Below are positions 1 through 6,581 of a stretch of 17,124 nt of DNA, piece by piece. The stretch comes from an uncultured Collinsella sp. (GTDB lineage Bacteria > Actinomycetota > Coriobacteriia > Coriobacteriales > Coriobacteriaceae): the NCBI GenBank assembly GCA_900541135.1, contig UQIG01000042.1, positions 1 to 17,124 of the forward strand, read 5' to 3'. The translations under genes were made by a program, and so were the position numbers. Under the pieces are notes generated by a model. It worked only from the letters and a program-made list of their open reading frames with translations. It had not been told where the DNA came from and searched no databases. The stretch's first letter is position 1. Each line of letters opens with the position of its first letter.

Positions 1-50
1 GATCTACACAAGGCTATTCGTCGGCAGCGTCAGATGTGTATAAGAGACAG
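1..50 (+). other. Illumina Nextera adapter contamination (P5 tail, i5 index, Tn5 mosaic end)
   Basis: This is synthetic sequence. Bases 1-9 (GATCTACAC) are the 3' end of the P5 flow-cell oligo. Bases 10-17 (AAGGCTAT) sit where an 8-base i5 index belongs and match the index I remember as S520. Bases 18-31 (TCGTCGGCAGCGTC) are the Nextera read-1 adapter, and 32-50 (AGATGTGTATAAGAGACAG) are the 19-bp Tn5 mosaic end. The order and junctions are exactly those of a Nextera library molecule. Base 51 is therefore the first genomic base and the left edge is an assembly end. Confidence 0.98.
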
Positions 51-362
51 AGTCTCTATGTGCCGGCAGTTTGGGACGATCCTTTGATGTCTGATGCCCC
101 CAGAGGGGTGAAGTAATACAGCTGGGTCTGTCTTTTAGGGCTTTGGTGTTCCGTCCCTTTATGTTTCACAAGGATCGTCGCATGCGCATTTACGCGCATA
201 GCCTTGCGCGATAATGCGCATAGCCGCGCAAACATCTGCCAACTATGGCTAAATAATGACCGATAAGCAAATAAATACGCAAACACGAGCAGATACGCGC
301 GCAATTGTGCGACTATAGGGTTGTTAGAAATGAAGAACTTCCGATGACTCAGGAGGCACATC
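51..362 (+). promoter_or_regulatory. Upstream region of the oxidoreductase-deoR operon with repeated ATGCGCAT-like sites
   Basis: No convincing gene is visible in these 312 bp. The notable content is a cluster of GCGCAT motifs: the palindrome ATGCGCAT at 182-189, ACGCGCAT at 192-199, and ATGCGCAT again at 214-221. Two copies sit inside the direct repeat GCGCATAGCC (194-203 and 216-225), spaced 22 bp, about two helical turns. Such spacing suits cooperative binding of a regulator, and the DeoR-type protein encoded two genes downstream is the obvious candidate (inference). I see no well-spaced -35/-10 pair. The region ends in a strong ribosome-binding site, AGGAGG at 351-356, six bases before the start codon. 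Confidence 0.35.
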
Positions 363-1442
363 ATGGCAGATTCCAAACAGGCTCCGCTCGACGCCGAGGC
401 AGCCGCAAAGGCGGCGTTTGCCTCGGTCCAGAATCAGCCGTTCCCAAACGACATCTTTACGGCCCCCGAGCTTCGCTGGGCAGTGATCGGGTGCGGTGTT
501 ATCGCCAACCAAATGGCCCAGTCCCTCGCGCTGGCCGGCCGCAAGCTCGCGGGTGTCGCCAACCGTACGCTTTCCAAAGCCCAGGCTTTTGCCGAGCAGT
601 ATGGCGTCGAGAAGGTGTACGAGACGGTCGAGGACCTCTACGCCGATCCGGACATCGACGCCGTCTATATCACCACGCCGCACAACACGCATATCACCTA
701 CCTGCGAGCCGCTCTGGCAGCTGGTAAGCACGTGCTCTGCGAGAAGGCCATTACCCTCAATTCCGCTGAGCTCGACGAGGCGCGTGCCATCGCCGACGAG
801 CACAACGTCGTCCTTATGGACGCCACCACGGTGCTTCACATGCCGCTGTATCAGGAGCTGCGCCGCCGCATGGATGCGGGCGACTTTGGTCGCATGAACC
901 TCGCCCAGCTCAACTTTGGCAGCTATAAGGAGTACGGGGACCTGACCAACCGGTTCTACAACCGTAGTCTCGCCGGCGGCGCCATGCTCGACATTGGCGT
1001 GTATGCCCTGTCCGTCATGCGTCTCTTTATGGCAAGCCAGCCCGCTGAGGTCGTCTCGCTGGGCAACACCTGTGAGACCGGCGTTGACGTTGCGGGCGGC
1101 ATCGTCTGCCGTAATGCAGACCAGCAGCTGGGTGTTGTGAGCCTTACGCTCCACTCCAAGCAGCCCAAGCGCTCGGTTATCAGCTTCGATAAGTGCTACA
1201 TCGAGGTCAACGAGTATCCGCGCGCCGATCACGCGACGATCGTGTGGACCGCGGACGGTCATCGCGAGGAGGTCGCCGCGGGCACCGAGGCTTATGCCCT
1301 GTGCTACGAGATGGCTGACCTCGAGCAGGCCGTCGCCGGCGACGATTCCAAGCGTGAGCTTCTGGATTATGCTTCTGATGTGATGGAGCTCATGACCAAG
1401 CTCCGCGCCGATTGGGGAGTCGTCTACCCCGAGGAGGAGTAA
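363..1442 (+). CDS. Gfo/Idh/MocA family NAD(P)-dependent oxidoreductase
   Basis: A 359-aa cytoplasmic protein. After a leader of about 37 residues comes a Rossmann fold: the dinucleotide motif is G43-x-G45-x-x-A48, after the strand WAVI. The family's catalytic-region Lys lies in CEKAIT (E127, K128), in the place of the usual EKP motif. The C-terminal substrate and oligomerisation domain carries GGAMLDIGVY at 205-214, also typical. Length is normal for the family, whose members oxidise or reduce sugars, inositols, or dihydrodiol-like substrates; the substrate cannot be read from sequence. The start is supported by AGGAGG six bases upstream. The stop lies 3 bases before the deoR-type start, and the end of this gene supplies the next ribosome-binding site, so the two are co-transcribed and probably translationally coupled. 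The partner suggests a role in carbohydrate use. Confidence 0.9.
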   Translation: MADSKQAPLDAEAAAKAAFASVQNQPFPNDIFTAPELRWAVIGCGVIANQMAQSLALAGRKLAGVANRTLSKAQAFAEQYGVEKVYETVEDLYADPDIDAVYITTPHNTHITYLRAALAAGKHVLCEKAITLNSAELDEARAIADEHNVVLMDATTVLHMPLYQELRRRMDAGDFGRMNLAQLNFGSYKEYGDLTNRFYNRSLAGGAMLDIGVYALSVMRLFMASQPAEVVSLGNTCETGVDVAGGIVCRNADQQLGVVSLTLHSKQPKRSVISFDKCYIEVNEYPRADHATIVWTADGHREEVAAGTEAYALCYEMADLEQAVAGDDSKRELLDYASDVMELMTKLRADWGVVYPEEE

Positions 1443-1445
1443 GCG

Positions 1446-2192
1446 ATGCTTGCGGAAGATAGGCTCAATACGATTGTGTCGATGGTGCAGCGGGCTGGCT
1501 CGGTTACTGTGCCAGAGCTTGCCGATACCCTGGGCGTGACGGCGTCCACCATTCGGCGCGACCTGCAGACGCTCGACCGAGCGCACCGCATCGCCAAGGT
1601 CCACGGTGGAGCGACGAGTCTTGAGCGCGCGCACGTGACGCGCGACCTAACGCTCAATGAGCGCAGTGACCTCCATAACGACGACAAGGAGCGTATCTGC
1701 GCCCGTGCGGCGGCGCTTGTGGAGCCCGAGAGCTTTGTATACATCGACTCGGGCTCGACGACGCTCAAGCTCATCGAGCATCTTCCGCGCCTTGAGAGTG
1801 TCACCTATGTGACCGATTCCGTGCTCCATGCTCAGCACCTTGCTTTGCGCGGCATGCGCACCGTGGTGTTAGGTGGCGAGCTCAAGCCCGAGACCGAGGC
1901 GCTCGTTGGCCCCGATGCCCTGGCAACCCTAGACCGTTACAACTTCAATTGTGGCTTTTGGGGTTCTAACGGCATTGCCGCCGAGCAGGGCTTCACGGCG
2001 CCCGATATCGAGGAAGCGCAAGTAAAGCGTATCTCGATGCGCCATACCGCCAAACGCTTCGTAATCTCAGACGCCAGCAAATTTGGCATGGTGGCACCCG
2101 TAAAATTCGCGGACTTCCGTGACGCAACGGTTATCACCGCGGGCGAGGTGCCCGCCAAGTACCAGACGATGGAAAACGTCATCACGGTTTAG
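1446..2192 (+). CDS. DeoR/GlpR family transcriptional repressor
   Basis: A 248-aa regulator with the full family layout. An N-terminal winged HTH spans about residues 6-57, with the signature ELADTLGVTASTIRRDL (24-40) and the wing HGGAT (53-57). The C-terminal sensor domain, which in this family binds a phosphosugar, carries DSGSTT (101-106), VLGGEL (141-146) and SDASKFG (208-214). The start follows the upstream gene's stop by 3 bases, with GAGGAGGAG at 1431-1439 as ribosome-binding site six bases before the ATG. By family rule it represses a sugar-metabolism operon and is released by a phosphorylated sugar. Its partner is the adjacent oxidoreductase, and the repeated GCGCAT sites upstream are plausible operators. 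The exact effector is unknown. Confidence 0.92.
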   Translation: MLAEDRLNTIVSMVQRAGSVTVPELADTLGVTASTIRRDLQTLDRAHRIAKVHGGATSLERAHVTRDLTLNERSDLHNDDKERICARAAALVEPESFVYIDSGSTTLKLIEHLPRLESVTYVTDSVLHAQHLALRGMRTVVLGGELKPETEALVGPDALATLDRYNFNCGFWGSNGIAAEQGFTAPDIEEAQVKRISMRHTAKRFVISDASKFGMVAPVKFADFRDATVITAGEVPAKYQTMENVITV

Positions 2193-2214
2193 CAACGGGG
2201 CGAAGTAAGGCCAA

Positions 2215-2251
2215 AACCACCACAAAGGTGCCTGTCCCCACTGTGGCGGTT
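2215..2251. repeat. REP-like hairpin, copy 1 (conserved AAAGGTGCCTGTCCC core)
   Basis: Arms 2215-2224 and 2242-2251 pair over 10 positions with one A/C mismatch (2219 with 2247). They enclose a core that includes AAAGGTGCCTGTCCC. The 19-mer CCACAAAGGTGCCTGTCCC (2220-2238) recurs exactly at 2590-2608 while the outer stem bases differ. Such a fixed core with a variable stem is typical of dispersed palindromes of the REP type. It begins 22 bases after the deoR-type stop and may also help end that transcript. Confidence 0.6.
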
Positions 2252-2283
2252 AGTAACGAAAACCGAGTAGTTTTCTCAATAGA

Positions 2284-2334
2284 AAAACGGCAACGTCCAT
2301 TACGGGCGATGCCGCTATTGTTGTCTGCCGTTTT
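2284..2334. terminator. Candidate terminator-like hairpin downstream of the deoR-type gene
   Basis: AAAACGGCA (2284-2292) pairs perfectly with TGCCGTTTT (2326-2334), giving a symmetrical 9-bp stem with A's on one side and T's on the other. Two further short pairings (CAAC/GTTG) are possible inside, across a bulge. The 33-base loop is long for an intrinsic terminator, so assignment as terminator is tentative; it could instead be the edge of the repeat array that starts at 2335. Confidence 0.35.
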
Positions 2335-2391
2335 GTCTAAGTCTGTAACAACTAGACCGTTAAAAGTGGGTTAGATGTTACAGATTGAGAT
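2335..2391 (+). repeat. Tandem hairpin array, unit A
   Basis: The left arm 2335-2350 (GTCTAAGTCTGTAACA) and right arm 2376-2391 (TGTTACAGATTGAGAT) form a 16-position stem with 13 Watson-Crick pairs, two G-U pairs and one mismatch (A2339 against G2387), reading the + strand as RNA. The loop contains the motif AGACCG shared with unit C. It is the most diverged of the three left arms. Confidence 0.75.
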
Positions 2392-2415
2392 TCTTCCGAA
2401 CCGCGCCGTCCCTTT

Positions 2416-2472
2416 GTCTCGATCTGTAACATCTGGGACCGATTTTGCCGAGTTATTGTTATAGATTGAGAT
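2416..2472 (+). repeat. Tandem hairpin array, unit B
   Basis: The left arm 2416-2431 (GTCTCGATCTGTAACA) is identical to that of unit C. The right arm 2457-2472 (TGTTATAGATTGAGAT) differs from unit C's at three bases, all C to T, each opposite a G, so every position still pairs if the + strand is read as RNA (13 Watson-Crick, 3 G-U). The unit begins 81 bp after unit A. Confidence 0.75.
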
Positions 2473-2495
2473 TTTTCCTTGAGGGAGATTCGAAT

Positions 2496-2552
2496 GTCTC
2501 GATCTGTAACAGACAGACCGGAAAATGGGTTTTAACTGTTACAGATCGAGAC
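2496..2552 (+). repeat. Tandem hairpin array, unit C
   Basis: A perfect 16-bp inverted repeat: 2496-2511 (GTCTCGATCTGTAACA) and 2537-2552 (TGTTACAGATCGAGAC), with a 25-base loop. It begins 80 bp after unit B. It is the most regular unit and can serve as the reference for the array. No coding sequence overlaps the array convincingly. Confidence 0.8.
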
Positions 2553-2582
2553 GTTTTGGCGCCACGGCTGAGCCATTGCGGC

Positions 2583-2622
2583 AAACCCGCCACAAAGGTG
2601 CCTGTCCCTTATTGGCGGGTTT
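2583..2622. repeat. REP-like hairpin, copy 2; possible terminator of the U32-pseudouridine synthase operon
   Basis: AAACCCGCCA (2583-2592) pairs perfectly with TGGCGGGTTT (2613-2622). It encloses the same AAAGGTGCCTGTCCC core as copy 1, about 370 bp away in the same orientation. On the - strand it starts within the stop codon of the pseudouridine synthase gene and ends in GGGTTTG, so it could end that transcript, although there is no long U tract. Confidence 0.6.
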
Positions 2623-3281
2623 TAGGGCTCCCAGGGGCAGGGGGCTTCGATGTGGATGTGCTCGCCGGTTACGGGATGCGTGAAGGACACGCTGTGGGCG
2701 TGGAGCATCAGGCCGCAGGGGCGCGGCGTTCCGTACAGGTCGTCGCCAACCAGGGGGTGACGCTCGCTGGCCAGGTGCACGCGAATCTGATGCTTGCGGC
2801 CGGTGAGCAGCTCAACATCGATATACGAACGCGCGGGCAGGCCTCGGCGGCTCTTAAGGCGCTTGAGTACCTTGACGCGCGTCTGAGAGGGCTTTCCGCT
2901 GGCGCCGACACGCATCTTGCGGCTATCGTGGCGATCGCGAGCGATAGGCTTGTCGATGAGCTTCTCGTTCCAGTCGATTTTGCCCTCGGCGAGCGCCAGA
3001 TAGTGCTTTTCGAACGCGTGGTCGATGACCATCTGGTCAAAGGCGGGCTGCGTCTGCTTGTCGAGCGAGAACAGCACCACGCCGGTGGTGTCACGGTCCA
3101 GGCGATTGAGCGGCTGCATGTCGGTCGCGGCAAAGCCGTCGCCCATCGCCAGCAGCAGGTCGCTGGCGTAGTCGGTGAGCGTGCGTTCACCGGTGCCGTC
3201 GCCGTGGACGATCATGCCGGCGGGCTTGTCGATGGCCATGAGCCAGGCATCGCAGTAGAGGACTTGAGGTTCTTCGTTCAC
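2622..3281 (-). CDS. RluA-family pseudouridine synthase (S4-less, 219 aa)
   Basis: Converts uridine to pseudouridine in rRNA or tRNA. The catalytic motif is RLDRDTTG (60-67), with D62 as the expected nucleophile. Other family blocks are DKPAGMIVH (18-26), GRKHQIRVHL (161-170) and HPLVGDDLYG (175-184). There is no N-terminal S4 RNA-binding domain and the protein is short, as in the small RluA-like enzymes; the target uridine cannot be told. The start is GTG at 3281, chosen because GAAAGG lies about 7 bases upstream and the reading frame fits the family N-terminus; the next in-frame ATG would remove the first conserved strand. The gene follows the U32 stop by 15 bases, so it is the second gene of that operon. 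Confidence 0.9.
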   Translation of the reverse strand: MNEEPQVLYCDAWLMAIDKPAGMIVHGDGTGERTLTDYASDLLLAMGDGFAATDMQPLNRLDRDTTGVVLFSLDKQTQPAFDQMVIDHAFEKHYLALAEGKIDWNEKLIDKPIARDRHDSRKMRVGASGKPSQTRVKVLKRLKSRRGLPARSYIDVELLTGRKHQIRVHLASERHPLVGDDLYGTPRPCGLMLHAHSVSFTHPVTGEHIHIEAPCPWEP

Positions 3282-3296
3282 GTGTAAGCCTTTCGG

Positions 3297-5792
3297 TTAG
3301 CTGATTCCCACAAACATGCAGCCCGAGGTCGCCCCGCGCAGGCGGGCGGCGGGCTTGCGGCCGGCTTGAGCCGCCTCGACGGCGCGACGGACGCGAGCGA
3401 CGGCACGGCCAATCTCATCGGCCTCGAGCAGCGTTCCGTCCACCATAAGACGACGGACGCCGGCGTCGAGCAGCTGCGGTACCTGCGGCGTGAGGTCGAT
3501 GGGGTAGGCATCGTACAGGCGAGAGCGGCCGTGGATGTCAGTTCGGACGGGCATGACCTTTCCGTCGATATTCTTGAGCGAGAGCTTGCGGGCACGCAGG
3601 CGGCAGCTGGCACAATCGTGGATACAGCCGTTGGCAACCTGCAGAATGCAATGCTCGCTTGTCATGACGCGCGGGCGGCCAAAGACGGTGATGCCCAGAG
3701 CCGCGGGCGCGGCGGCGCCGAGCGAGACAATCTCGTCGAGTGTGATCTCGGGCGAGAGCCAAAACGCACCGGCTCCGCGCTCGGCAAGCGCCTCCATGCA
3801 GGGCGTGTTGTGCACCGGCAGGCAAGAGCGGACCTCCGCCGTGGCGCCAACCTGGGCGGCCAGCGCGAGCTCAGAGATGTTGCCAATATCGACCGTGGCA
3901 CCGGCAACAACCCACGGGTCAACGCGCTCGTGGTCGACGGTGCGGCAGACCTCGTCGAGTACGGGTACAATGCCCTGCTCAAGTGCATCGGCGGGGGAGA
4001 CACCGGCTGCCTCGAGCGCATCGGTGGTCATGTAGATGCGCGTTGCACCCTCCGCGCGGGCGGCCTCGGCGGCCTCGAGCGAGGTGACGGTGGTGCAGAT
4101 CTGCGGCTCATCGCGGTAGTGCTCGGGCGCGGGGCGGGAATTACTGGTTACAATCGCCGGCAGCTCGAGCGTTTTCGCGCGCTCCTCGTACGGTGCCAGA
4201 ATGGCCTCTTCCAGCGCCTTACAAGCGGCGGCGCGCACCTTGTGCACGGCGGAAAAGCCCATACCGCAGCCGGCGTCGAGCGAAACGTCAAAGCTCGCAG
4301 CCTCAAAGGGAGAGGAGCCCATGCGCCCGACGTGCTCAACCAGATCGGACGCCTCGACCGCGCGGGTCTTGGCGGCCTCGACGGTAAAGCCCGTGGCCGT
4401 GGCCGTAAGCGAAGGATCGTCGCAACAGGTGAGCGTAACGGCAAACGGCTCGCCCAGACGCGCCACAACGGACACGTCTACGGCGCGGCGGCGCAGCACA
4501 TCGCGCTTGAGTGCGGCGCCGGCGGCGTCAATGGCGCGCTGGCTTCGAATCACGCGCACGCGGCAGCCCTCGGGCATGCTACGGGGCACGCGACACTCGA
4601 TAACATCGCCGGCAGCGGCATCATCGGCGGCAATGGTGGTCAGGAACTGGTCAAACTCGTTATCGTGGCGAAGCTCCAGCAGGTCGCCCTTGCCCACGGG
4701 CTCAAGCAGCTCAATGCGGGCGATGGCGGCGCGGCGACGGCGATCGTCGGGCTTTAGTCCGCGTACATCGCGGTTGGCCAGACGGCTGCCCAGCACCGTG
4801 CCCACAATCTGGCCGCGGTTGTTGGAGCGCTCGTAGCTCATCATCTCGTCGCCCGAGGTGCCATCCTGGTAGGCGTGCGTAAAGTCGCGATTAAAGCAGC
4901 GCTTGAGCTGGCGCTGGCGAGCGGCGTCCTCGTGCTTATCTACGGCGACCCCGGCCAGCATGTCATCAATCTGGTGACGGTACACATCGACGATGGAGTA
5001 CACGTAATCGGGAGCCTTCATGCGGCCCTCGAGCTTGAGCGATGCGGCGCCGGCGTCATACAGACGGCGAACAAGCTGCGACGTGTTAGTGTCGCGCGGG
5101 CATAGCGCGCGCTCGCGACCGGCAGGGGAGAGCGAGCGGCCGTTCTCGTCGATCAGCTCGTAAGGCAGGCGACAGGGCTGAGCGCACATGCCGCGGTTGG
5201 CCGAGCGGCCCGCCATGGCAAAGCTCGACAGCAGGCACAGACCCGAGTAGCAAAAGCAGATGGCGCCGTGGCTAAAGACCTCGAGGTCCACATCGGGCGC
5301 GGCGTTGTGAATGGCGGCGATCTCGTCGATGGAGAGCTCGCGCGAGAGAGTCACGCGGTCGGCACCCTGCTCGCGGCACCAAAGCGTTCCGCGGTCATCA
5401 TGGATGTTCGCCTGGGTCGAGATGTGCGTCTCGATGCCGGGCATCGTGCGCTTGACCTCAAAGAACAGGCCCCAGTCCTGGATGATGAAGGCGTCGGCGC
5501 CCAGCGTGGAGCAGCGATGGATGAGTTGCAGCGCATCGCCCATCTCGGACTGCTTGATGACGATGTTGACCGTGACGTAGACGCGCGACCCGGCTAGATG
5601 TGCGGCGCGGCAGGCTTGCTCAAAGGCCTCGTCGGTAAAGTTGGTGGCCTTGCGGCGGGCGTTGAAGCTGCCCATGCCGCAATAGATGGCGTCTGCCCCC
5701 GCGGCGAGTGCGGCGGCAAAGGGCTCGGGCCCTCCGGCGGGCGCCAAAAGCTCGGGTCTGCGGTTGGTGGTTCGACTGGCGGTTGCGGTCAT
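3297..5792 (-). CDS. U32-family protein with DUF3656-type region, RlhA-like (RNA hydroxylation)
   Basis: An 831-aa protein annotated by habit as a collagenase-like peptidase. The N-terminal TIM-barrel-like part starts ELLAPAG (14-20). The U32 signature EVFSHGAICFCYSGLCLLS lies at 171-189. Cysteines 179, 186, 203 and 231 are spaced 7 and 17 for the first three, as I recall for the [4Fe-4S] ligands of UbiU, so an Fe-S cluster is likely. The long C-terminal half holds a DUF3656-type region and a second U32-like segment with a Cys-rich stretch near ANGCIHDCASC. E. coli RlhA (YdcP) of this type makes 5-hydroxycytidine in 23S rRNA, so RNA hydroxylation is a better guess than proteolysis. The ATG at 5792 is preceded by GAAAGGCAGG. 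It is transcribed with a pseudouridine synthase, consistent with RNA modification. Confidence 0.88.
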   Translation of the reverse strand: MTATASRTTNRRPELLAPAGGPEPFAAALAAGADAIYCGMGSFNARRKATNFTDEAFEQACRAAHLAGSRVYVTVNIVIKQSEMGDALQLIHRCSTLGADAFIIQDWGLFFEVKRTMPGIETHISTQANIHDDRGTLWCREQGADRVTLSRELSIDEIAAIHNAAPDVDLEVFSHGAICFCYSGLCLLSSFAMAGRSANRGMCAQPCRLPYELIDENGRSLSPAGRERALCPRDTNTSQLVRRLYDAGAASLKLEGRMKAPDYVYSIVDVYRHQIDDMLAGVAVDKHEDAARQRQLKRCFNRDFTHAYQDGTSGDEMMSYERSNNRGQIVGTVLGSRLANRDVRGLKPDDRRRRAAIARIELLEPVGKGDLLELRHDNEFDQFLTTIAADDAAAGDVIECRVPRSMPEGCRVRVIRSQRAIDAAGAALKRDVLRRRAVDVSVVARLGEPFAVTLTCCDDPSLTATATGFTVEAAKTRAVEASDLVEHVGRMGSSPFEAASFDVSLDAGCGMGFSAVHKVRAAACKALEEAILAPYEERAKTLELPAIVTSNSRPAPEHYRDEPQICTTVTSLEAAEAARAEGATRIYMTTDALEAAGVSPADALEQGIVPVLDEVCRTVDHERVDPWVVAGATVDIGNISELALAAQVGATAEVRSCLPVHNTPCMEALAERGAGAFWLSPEITLDEIVSLGAAAPAALGITVFGRPRVMTSEHCILQVANGCIHDCASCRLRARKLSLKNIDGKVMPVRTDIHGRSRLYDAYPIDLTPQVPQLLDAGVRRLMVDGTLLEADEIGRAVARVRRAVEAAQAGRKPAARLRGATSGCMFVGIS

Positions 5793-5824
5793 ATCCTGCC
5801 TTTCAAAATGCTCAGATATTCAAA

Positions 5825-5830
5825 AGTATA
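5825..5830 (-). promoter_or_regulatory. Candidate -10 box of the U32-pseudouridine synthase operon
   Basis: On the - strand TATACT lies 32 bases upstream of the U32 start codon, which would give a leader of about 25 bases carrying the ribosome-binding site. No good -35 hexamer is visible at 16-18 bases, so the call is tentative. Confidence 0.35.
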
Positions 5831-5974
5831 GTGGTGCCGTTGCGGCAGGCGATGCCCGTGCTCCAAGCGGGATAAAGTCTTCAGCAGCTTGGGCTGGCTG
5901 ACCCCGTGGAGAACCGTTCAGCGGTTCGGGGAAACCGTTGGGCGATAAAATATTCTCGTAATCTGATAATAATC

Positions 5975-6003
5975 TTGCATCGCGCGGAAACCTTGAGTAC
6001 TAT
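5975..6003 (+). promoter_or_regulatory. Sigma-70-type promoter of ridA
   Basis: TTGCAT (5975-5980) and TACTAT (5998-6003) are separated by exactly 17 bases, and each matches the consensus at 4 of 6 (-35) and 5 of 6 (-10) positions. Transcription would start near 6010, giving a leader of about 80 bases. A bulged hairpin lies further upstream (GAACCG 5911-5916 with CGGTTC 5922-5927, flanked by CCCC/GGGG). Confidence 0.6.
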
Positions 6004-6091
6004 CCCAATCAAGCGCGGTGTTCAGACCGAACTGTGCCTCCCGGTGCGAACGCCGCGCTCACGCTTTCTAGTTAACCGTAAGGAGATAAAC

Positions 6092-6469
6092 ATGAGCAAG
6101 ACCGTCGTGTCTTCCGATAACGCACCCGCAGCCATCGGACCGTATTCCCCCGGTATCCAGACCGGCAACATGGTGTTCCTGTCCGGCCAGCTGGGCATCG
6201 ACCCCACAACTGGCAAGATGCCCGAGGGCGTCGAGGCCCAGGCCAAGCAGTCCCTTGCTAACGTCGAGGCCCTGCTGACTGCCGCCGGCGCTACGTTTGC
6301 CGATGTCGTCAAGACCACGGTCTACCTGGCCGACATTGCCGACTTCGCTGCCGTGAACGAGATCTACGCCTCCAAGTTCGAGGCCCCGTTCCCCGCGCGC
6401 AGCGCTTTCCAGGTTGCCGCCCTTCCGGCTGGCGGTCTGGTCGAGATCGAGGTCGTCGCCGCTCTCTAA
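6092..6469 (+). CDS. ridA: RidA family enamine/imine deaminase
   Basis: A 125-aa protein of the YjgF/YER057c/UK114 family, which hydrolyses reactive 2-aminoacrylate-type enamines and imines to keto acids and ammonia; it works as a trimer in the cytoplasm. Family marks are APAAIGPYSPG (11-21), SGQLGID (31-37), TTVYLADI (75-82) and PARSAFQV (101-108), with R103 as the expected substrate-carboxylate-binding Arg, and the closing LVEIEVVA (116-123) including E120. Start choice: AAGGAG at 6080-6085 lies six bases before this ATG. The frame stays open upstream to 5906, but that extension is not family-like and crosses the promoter. The gene stands alone between its own promoter and a terminator. It may serve nitrogen catabolism encoded nearby, but only proximity suggests this. 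Confidence 0.95.
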   Translation: MSKTVVSSDNAPAAIGPYSPGIQTGNMVFLSGQLGIDPTTGKMPEGVEAQAKQSLANVEALLTAAGATFADVVKTTVYLADIADFAAVNEIYASKFEAPFPARSAFQVAALPAGGLVEIEVVAAL

Positions 6470-6499
6470 GGCGTTGGCAACAACTAAACATGACATGCA

Positions 6500-6537
6500 A
6501 AAAGACCCTGCAGCGCGTGCGAGCTGCAGGGTCTTTT
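6500..6537. terminator. Strong bidirectional intrinsic terminator between ridA and the YheO-type gene
   Basis: GACCCTGCAGC (6504-6514) pairs perfectly with GCTGCAGGGTC (6523-6533) around an 8-base loop, and flanking A/T bases extend the stem to 15 bp. T runs follow on both strands (TTTTGTT on +, TTTTT on -). It lies between two convergent genes, so it ends both transcripts. Confidence 0.93.
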
Positions 6538-6581
6538 GTTAAGTGACGGATCGCTTGTGGAGCCGCGCTCCATTTTGCTCG

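Noticed and set aside
32..50. Transposon end of a resident Tn5-like element
   Set aside because: The mosaic end is directly preceded by the Nextera adapter, index and P5 tail in library order, so it is a sequencing artefact.
2335..2552. Possible CRISPR array
   Set aside because: Only three units of 80-bp period, each itself a long inverted repeat with degenerate arms and related loops, without unique spacers or cas genes.
2445..3287. A 280-aa + strand frame over the tandem array and the pseudouridine synthase
   Set aside because: It is a shadow of the pseudouridine synthase gene, which has all catalytic motifs on the opposite strand.
3297..5792. Secreted collagenase or protease
   Set aside because: No signal peptide and no protease triad is visible; the Cys pattern and neighbour fit the RNA-hydroxylation branch of the U32 family better.
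5906..6091. A 62-residue N-terminal extension of RidA
   Set aside because: It crosses the clear promoter, lacks family similarity, and the inner ATG has an ideal ribosome-binding site.
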